This document shows, one piece after another, positions 57,745-64,000 of a stretch of DNA of 64,000 bases (position 1 is its first letter; each line of letters opens with the position of its first letter). The position numbers and the translations under genes are program-made. The notes under the pieces are model-generated. The model searched no databases and was not told where the DNA came from. It was given only the letters and a program-made list of their open reading frames with translations. The DNA comes from Adiantum capillus-veneris (taxonomy: Eukaryota; Streptophyta; Polypodiopsida; Polypodiales; Pteridaceae): assembly GCA_014529385.2 (NCBI GenBank), contig CM043944.1, positions 65,920,895 to 65,984,894 on the forward strand, given 5' to 3'.

Positions 57745-59825
57745 TCATATAGTTAGACTCATCTTTCTCTTCACTAGGTTGTGCATCAAATGGGTCAATA
57801 TCCCCTCTTCTTTTGAACAAATTACCCCTTTTCTTGCAACGGGAAATTTCATTTTGGTCCCATCTAGCTCACGCAAGGTGTAAGTTGTATTTTCATGCAC
57901 ATGCTTGGCAACATAAGGTCCAAACCATCTCTTTGCAAGATTTCTTATTGCAAATATCTGTTTTTCAAGGCTACTATCATACAACAACACCCACTGACAC
58001 CTTCTTCAATGGATTTTGGTCTGAGCCTATGTCTCTTGTCAAATATGTCTTTGTTTTTCAAACTTGCATTCTTTAGTCGAGCTTTTGCAAGCTCAATGTC
58101 ATCACGCCTTCTTTCCAATTGTTGTATGTGAAATTCAAGAAGTACTTATCTACTCATTCCATCTTCCCAAGGCAATACACTCCATGTAATAACTACATCT
58201 TCAATTGGCATCATAGGTTTTTGACCATGCATGAATTCAACATGCATATATCTAGTGACTAAACTATGTGTCGTACGGTCAGCCCACAATGCAAATGGCA
58301 GTAGCCTTGGCCACTCTCAAAGCTTACCTTCACAACAATACTTAGCTAAATCTTTGGTTATTGGAGGATTCCTACTTTTACTTTTTCCATTTCCCTTGGG
58401 GTTATAAGCACAAGTTAAAGCTAGTTTGATGCCCATTCAAGAGAATAATTCCCGTGCTTCATCAACATCCAGCTCTCCTCTATTTTGAGTTATTTTTCTC
58501 ACACATCCATAACGATAGATGACATATTTCAGAAGAAATTTATGTACAACTTCTGTATTCTTTGTTTGCAATGCATGCCCTTCAACTTGATTAGACAAAT
58601 CTTCTCTTAGAGGCACCAAATACCTTGTTTTCCAAATTCCTAAAGGCATTGTGACTAGATCAACAACCCATTATAGTGCATGACCAATGTGTACGTAGGA
58701 TGCAATCCATCATGATGACATACGTTAGAATACATTTGGCATGTGACACAAGACTCCACAAAATTTTCTACATCCTTCTACATGCCTTTCCACCAATATC
58801 TCTCTTTCACTTTGGTAAAAGTGCCCATATACCTCGATGTACGACATATAGGATTTCATGAAGCTCTTTCATAATTTAGCTAAGTAGGCTTATCACATAC
58901 TCCTCACAATGGAGTTCCATCTCTGCTGTTTGGATGTTTCCATAGGTATCTATCCCTCAAGAAGTATCCATATGCTTTCTTTTTTATCCTTTTGAATTTT
59001 TCTTCAGTCAAGCTAGCATGCTTCTGAAAAGTAGTCAGGTAGTGAACTATAGCAGCCATTCATCCTAGTAAAACTCATGTGAGAAGGACTTAAGTAAAGA
59101 CACAATGCATATATTATCACATTTCACATGAGAAGTTGTGTAGAATTTTGTACCCACATCTTCTTCCTCATAAATCGTATCATCCTCATCTTCATACCTT
59201 TCCCTTGAAAGCATATCTCCCATTGGATTATCTTCTCCTAGAATGTGATTCAACTCTAGGTTTGAGGACTTTATATAAGAAATCCACTTAAACATAGCAA
59301 TGTTGGGAGTATAACAACTTGAAATCATCCCTAGAAGTGGTAATCAATTAGTCTCCAAAACTACGGATGCTCCAATCAAGTACTCTTTGTCACACTTTAA
59401 TGCTATAACCACTCCTCATAACTCTCTTGATACATGTTGGATATGCTCTTTGGTGAGAGATTAGAACCTTGGCCTCAAACTTCACCACATATCTATGTTT
59501 CTCTTCATTGTCTTGTCATATTGCCCATCCTATCCCTGTTGGACTAGTATCTATTGTCAGAATCACTAGTCTTCCACACTCATAGTTGACCTTCCTCAAA
59601 GTTGGTGAAGATAGAAGCAATTGCTTTAACTTTCTCATAGGTTTTACATGTACATCATTTCATTGAAACCTTTGGTTTTTTCCTAGAAACTGATAAAGAA
59701 GATCTGCAACATGTGCATAATGTGAAATCCATTAGAGATAGAAGACAAATGCACCTAAAAATCTTCTCACCTCTGTGATATTTATGCATGATTCTTTCAT
59801 CCAATCTATTGCATCCACTTTAGAT

Positions 59826-60065
59826 GGACAAGGTCGGTGGGCATGAAAACTACAAAGATGTCCTGCAATCAATATTTCTGCAACCCCAAACAGTGACTTT
59901 TGGCTAGATGAGGTAAGGCTCACTTCTTCTAGCCGTGTTAAGGTCCGACGAGGTCGGTGGCCATGAGGACTATAAAGATGCCCTGTAACCAATATTTCTT
60001 CAACCCCAAACATTAACTTTTGGCCAGATGAGGTAAGGTTCAATTCTTCTAGCCTTGTTAAAATT
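59826..60065 (-). repeat. 120-bp in-frame tandem duplication in the gypsy RT
   Basis: Two diverged 120-bp copies (offset fixed by AGGTCGGTGG at 59831 and 59951) repeat the segment LTRLEE..LTSS.QK..FGV.EIL..GHL, 40 codons long. The frame is kept, but the RT fold around the region after YLDD would carry an extra 40 residues. Confidence 0.85.
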
Positions 60066-60202
60066 TTGTCACAATCATTGATGTGGTTTGCTGCATACTT
60101 GTGGCACCCCATTGAATCTAGAGCCTCATATTTTTTAGCTACGTTGCATCCTTGGTTTACAACATCATCAAGATATGGCATTGTAATTTGAGGTATCAAG
60201 TC

Positions 60203-60564
60203 ACGTATGACTTTTTCCATATCATGCATCATGTATGAAACCAAATTGTTTTCTCTATGTGGTAAGGTGCACATCCTTATCAAACCCAAGAGTGTCCTCA
60301 TGATAGTCAAGTCCTTGATTTCCATTGCTAGTAGTTGGATCTTATGACACCCCGAGTAAAAATCCCCTATAGAATATTTTGCCTCGTATGAATTTTTCCA
60401 TATCATGCATCATGTATGAAACCAAGTTGGTTTCTATATGTGGTAAGGTGCACATCCTTATCAAACCCAAGAGTGTCCTCATGATAGTCAAGTCCTTGAT
60501 TTCCATTGCTAGTAGTTGGATCTTATCACACCCAGAGTAAAAATCCCCTATAGAATATTTTGCC
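60203..60564 (-). repeat. 181-bp tandem duplication in the gypsy RT
   Basis: Two near-identical copies, 60203-60383 and 60384-60564, duplicate the YSIGDFYSGC to SYMMHDMEK segment. The 181-bp length shifts the frame. High identity between the copies makes this a late event compared with the 120-bp duplication. Confidence 0.9.
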
Positions 60565-61451
60565 CTTCTTGCAAATGCCTTTGTAAACTCATCTGGCCCT
60601 GTACCCATTTTTGTAATTCTGACTTTGTTGACACGTTGTAGGTCTTGAATGAAGCATAGAGCTCAATTTTTTTTTTTTCCTTGAAAAAGATTCTTCTATT
60701 AGTTCATGAAAACTGCCCATAGGGCTACATCCACCTCTGCAGGAGAGGGCTACAACAAGCATGGTGGGGAGACTCTCCCAATGAAAAAACAACATATATA
60801 CAATGGGGCTAAATCAAGAGATGGGAGGAGGGAAGAGCCACACAAGTGGACAGTAGTGCCATCTGAGCACCCCCCTGGACCATGGTGTAGAAAGGCCCAG
60901 GGCGCCAGAGTCGAAGGAAAGCCTCGCGGCGCTCTCACATGCGGTCGGAGCTGCCCTGTAGTCCCTCAAGCTGTCCTCTGAGAGTATAGATTAGCTCTAG
61001 CCAAAAGTCATGAACAGTCTCTGCTGGTGGCACATGGCAAGCCTCAAAGATGCGGAAACAACGGGCCCGCCAGATGAACCAGAGAGCTAGGCCGCTGATG
61101 AGCTCCCAACACTCCTCTCTCTCACTGCACCACTCCTATGGAGTAAGATCTGTAGCAGGCTGGAGTGTAGGTCGCCCCCCCTATATCACTATCATCATGC
61201 TGGTGGAAGATAGCTCAAACTGAAGTGCCTAGCCCGTGAGGGTGGACCAAGCCGCTGCCCCCCAAGTGTACTGTCGAGCCGTGGAGAGGGCAGGCATCAG
61301 CCAAAGAACTCGTAGCCACACCTGCTGGGCCGAGGAACAGTCCCAAAGACAGTGACACTGACTCTCCACCAACTGGTCACAGGCTGTACATGCGGCCGAG
61401 AGACCACTATGCACAAGCCATCTCCCTACTGCTGTGGCTCTGTGTGCAACC

Positions 61452-61527
61452 AACCACTGGAACAAAGTGACGCGCCTCAGCTGTCTGGAGTCCCACAGCC
61501 GAGGCACGTCACTTTGTTCCAGTGGTT
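61452..61527. other. 27-bp inverted duplication inside LINE ORF2, second copy
   Basis: AACCACTGGAACAAAGTGAC... (61452-61478) is followed after 22 bp by its inverted copy (61501-61527), matching at 26 of 27 positions. The first LINE copy has only the left arm, followed by normal sequence, so the right arm is a new inverted duplication at the edge of the tandem duplication. Confidence 0.9.
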
Positions 61528-61759
61528 CCAAGAGCTGGATTGTGAGGCCCTGCTCCTGCCAATGACGTGATGCGGCGGGGCGGGCCTCTCTCTGTGCTGC
61601 AAGTATATGACGTCCAAGACGAATAGTGTACTGAAAGAAAGCTTCCAAGAACTGGATTGTGAGGCCCTGCTCCTGCCAATGACGTGCTGCGGCGGGGCGG
61701 GCCTCTCTCTGTGCTGCAAGTATATGACGTCCAAGACGAATAGTGTACTGAAAGAAAGG
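61526..61759 (-). repeat. 117-bp in-frame tandem duplication in LINE ORF2, second copy
   Basis: Units 61526-61642 and 61643-61759 each encode 39 residues (FFQYTIRLGRHILAAQREAR and on), with a few substitutions. The first LINE copy has one unit (about 11945-12060). Confidence 0.9.
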
Positions 61760-64000
61760 GACTCTTGGGCGGTCTGTAGAAGAGAAGGGGTCCCTCCATA
61801 GCCACTCACTAGGATCCCACTGTACTCCTGCCAATGGATATCACTCCCAAGCCCATAGCCTCCAGTGTCCTGTCTCAAGAGCTGCTGGGTCAAAGTCTAT
61901 GACACAAGTCCTCCCACAGATGCCCACAACTCGGATCCTCTGGAAACAACACTCTGCTACCTGCGGGGCCGCTACTGCAACTCGCTGTAATCTTCCCCCA
62001 CCCTGAGTCTTGAAGAACGGGGCTGGGATAGTCTCTGAGCAAGCTCTGGCTGAAATGAGAACCTCTAGTCGTGTGAAGGCTCCCATCCACCGGGGTGCTA
62101 CTGGCACGAGAGGCGTGAGCCACTCAGCAGGAACTGACTCTGAGATGTCCTGACACATGCTCTGAACCCCTCTCATGCCCTGTAGCTGGACAGTCTGCAC
62201 CTCCTCTGACAAACCTGTGAACTCTAGCCAGTCACCTAGAGAGCGCGCTGGACCTGCTGCCATGGGACCCCAAGAAACATGAGGCCTACTCCCAACCAAG
62301 TTGCCTCTCTGAGTGCTAACCATGGGGTTCCAGAGGAGGGGCTGCCGTAGGTGCTCCTCCATGCACGTCGACTGTCTCTGCTCTATGTCACGCCGTAAGA
62401 GCTCCCAAGAACGAAGCAAACTCACATCGAATCGGTCCTCTAGTCTCCTGCTCAAACCAACTGGGCGCAACTCTATAAAGATCCATCTGGTCGAAGGTTG
62501 CCAAGGGCCTCCTTACTGAGGTACCCTGGCACGAAGCCTCTGCAGCAAGAACTCCTTCCAGGGCTCCTCTCTTGGAATAAGTCCTCTGATGAGGAGCTTC
62601 CCAAGAAGGGCTCTGCTCTGCTGTGCAGGATCAATGATCCCAAGCCCTCCCTGAGAACAAGGAAGTGTGATGACCGACCAAGCCACCTTGGCTCGGGCAA
62701 TCTGAGTGTCGCGACCTGACCAAAGGAAGTTCCTGATCAGCCTCTCTACTTGGATGATACAAGAACTCAAGAAGATCCAGCAAGAAGTGATGTACCACAT
62801 AGTCGCCAACAACACCTGGTTGGCAACTACTACTCTACTAGCCAACGAAAGTCGTGCTGAGCTCCAATGTAACAGCTTTCTCCTAATGGACAGGAGAAGA
62901 GGAGCAATCTGCTGCTTGGGGGACAAATCCAAACCAGCCTGACAACCCAAGTACCAAACTGCAGTCCCTGGAGGAATCCACCTGAAACCCTCTCCTGGCA
63001 TCCAATCTAGAACAGGAGCACTACCAACCGAGAAAGCCACTTTCTTTCTCCAGTTGATCAGTGCGCCCGATGCACAGTAGAAGGTCCCCAAAGCCTGCCC
63101 ACATCTGTGTAAATTGGCCTCCTGGCCCTCTAAGTACAAGGCTGAGTCGTCGGCAAACTCAGCGTCCAGAAGCTCATCTCCCCGTATAGGGAGTGCTAAG
63201 CCCCTCAAACCAACCTGCTTTGACACCAAAAATCTGCTCATCACCTCCGCATAGAACAGAAAGAGAAAGAAGGCAAGAGGACAACCGTGTCTGACCGATC
63301 GTGTGAGCATGAATCGCTCACCTCTACCTCCTGCCAAAAGCACCTGACTGTGAGCCTGTCTGTACAAAGCTGACACCCCTCTGTCCAAGCATCTGAGAAG
63401 CCCATCCTACAAAGCGTGCCCTCTAGAAAGTCCCAGTCAACTCTGTCGTATGCCTTCTCAAAATTGAGAAGAAGAATCACAAGGTCCTCCCCACGGAGAC
63501 GTGCCAGGGCAGAAGCCTCCTAGAAAGTGAAGATGTTGTCAAGGATACTGTATTCCTTGACAAAACCTGTCTGAGTCCCATGTATAAGGCTCTCCAAAAG
63601 TGGGTGAATCCTCAAACTCAAAGCCTTGGCAAGAATTTTGTAGGCTGAGTTGAGGATGGTGATGGGGCACCACTGTCGAATCTCATCCAAGGAGCCACCC
63701 TCCTTTGGGATGAGGTAAATCAGGCCCTCACTCATGCTATCCGGAATCACTCCTGTGGGTAGAATGTACTGAAAGGCACTACACAGATCTGGGCCAAGCA
63801 GGTCCCAGTACTCCAAGAAAAAGCTGGGAGTTAGCCCATCCTCACCTGGACAACTACCACGCGGGAGGGCCCTAAGAGCCGTGTGCAGCTCCTCAAGCTG
63901 AAGAGGTATCTCTAGCCTCTGGCGCATCTCCTCAGTCACAAGATAAGGCATCTGCGCCCAAACGTGCTCCCTGCATGCATCCTATCTCTCTGACTGGGGC

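Larger units (their letters stand above)
57745..60608 (-). pseudogene. Ty3/gypsy pol relic (RT, RNase H, integrase), minus strand
   Basis: Read on the minus strand, domains appear in the gypsy order. Reverse transcriptase (60608-59732) has AKYSIGDFYSGC, LLGLIRMCTLPH and the catalytic MPYLDDVV, then VRRFLGAFVFY. RNase H (about 59600-59200) includes an ILTIDTSPTGIGWA-like piece and ends SSNLELNHILGEDNPMGDML. An integrase zinc region (about 58820-58740) reads KVKERYWWKGM and SCVTCQ. The integrase core (58649-58437) has TEVVHKFLLKYVIYRYGC and RGELDVDEARELF. The C-terminus (57990-57745) has RNLAKRWFGPYVAKHVHE and TYTLRELDGT. Stops, shifts and two tandem duplications (periods 120 and 181 bp) inactivate it. 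Gag, protease and LTRs are not visible. Confidence 0.85.
60814..63999 (-). pseudogene. LINE ORF2, second copy (RT and zf-RVT), inactivated
   Basis: It starts within the end of the endonuclease domain (EHVWAQMPYLVTEEMR). Reverse transcriptase motifs are GSCPGEDGLTPSFFLEYWD, NFEKAYDRVDWDFLEG, VRHGCPLAFFLF, FADDSALY and SQGGLGIIDP. The zf-RVT-type end has CTACDQLVESQCHCLWDC. Damage, by lower coordinate: TAG 63982, TAG 63520, a one-base deletion near 63386, TAA 62513, TGA 61841 and TAG 61229. The C-terminal frame (FIWRARCFR type) resumes in the other frame and ends at TGA 60814-60816, as in the first copy. Comparison with the first copy restores the identity of nearly every stop codon. Confidence 0.9.
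60667..64000 (-). mobile_element. second copy of the L1-type LINE, 3' part, running off the window
   Basis: It has a poly(A) (T's at 60667-60678), 3' UTR and ORF2 collinear with 11100-14320, at high identity. It inserted at the 5' side of the gypsy relic. The right flank and target duplication lie beyond 64000, so full length cannot be judged. It contains a 117-bp tandem duplication and an inverted duplication absent from the first copy. Confidence 0.92.

Overview
The window is nuclear DNA from a land plant and consists almost entirely of transposable elements, mostly decayed and nested in one another. The evidence for a plant is an L1-type LINE whose ORF1 has a DUF4283-like domain and a zinc knuckle, short Copia-type LTR elements with a TGGTATCAGAGC primer-binding site (initiator Met-tRNA), a CACTA element with a TnpD-type transposase, a hAT transposase relic and a Ty3/gypsy pol relic. 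No host gene, rRNA or tRNA was recognised. Long CT/GA microsatellites and TE density suggest a large genome (fern, lycophyte, bryophyte or gymnosperm are all possible); I cannot fix the lineage from sequence alone.

Layout. 1-1844 is the first part of an unclassified repeat I call E1 (copy A), carrying a 243-bp MULE-like insertion at 339-581. Copy A is split at a GTAAGG site by a 31-kb composite block (1845-32855) and resumes at 32856-32955. The block is built from a second unclassified retroelement-like family, E2, in alternating orientation: forward 2076-5640; reverse 6441-11099 plus 17992-18254; forward 18436-20494; reverse about 21900-24516 plus 26801-27594; forward 27661-32639. Short LTR-like pieces lie at the junctions. 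Inserted into E2 are a full-length LINE (11100-17976, minus strand, 15-bp target-site duplication) and a gag-only Copia-type element (24517-26795, 5-bp duplication, near-identical LTRs).

32956-39057 is E1 copy B. A second, older gag-only Copia-type element follows (39075-41674), then 1.8 kb of unassigned DNA, a CACTA element (43509-47666), E1 copy C (47667-55028, itself carrying a 1.3-kb TIR element), a hAT pseudogene (about 55087-56860), a gypsy pol pseudogene on the minus strand (57745-60608), and a second, 3'-part copy of the same LINE family running off the window end (60667-64000, minus).

Functionally the window is a record of successive insertions. Several elements could only have moved with enzymes supplied in trans: the gag-only Copia pair, the MULE-like and 1.3-kb TIR elements, and the internally deleted CACTA. 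The features least explained by known families are E1 (three copies of a coiled-coil coding region with no visible polymerase), the mirror-image E2 array, and a stem-loop in E2 that keeps its pairing between two diverged subfamilies.
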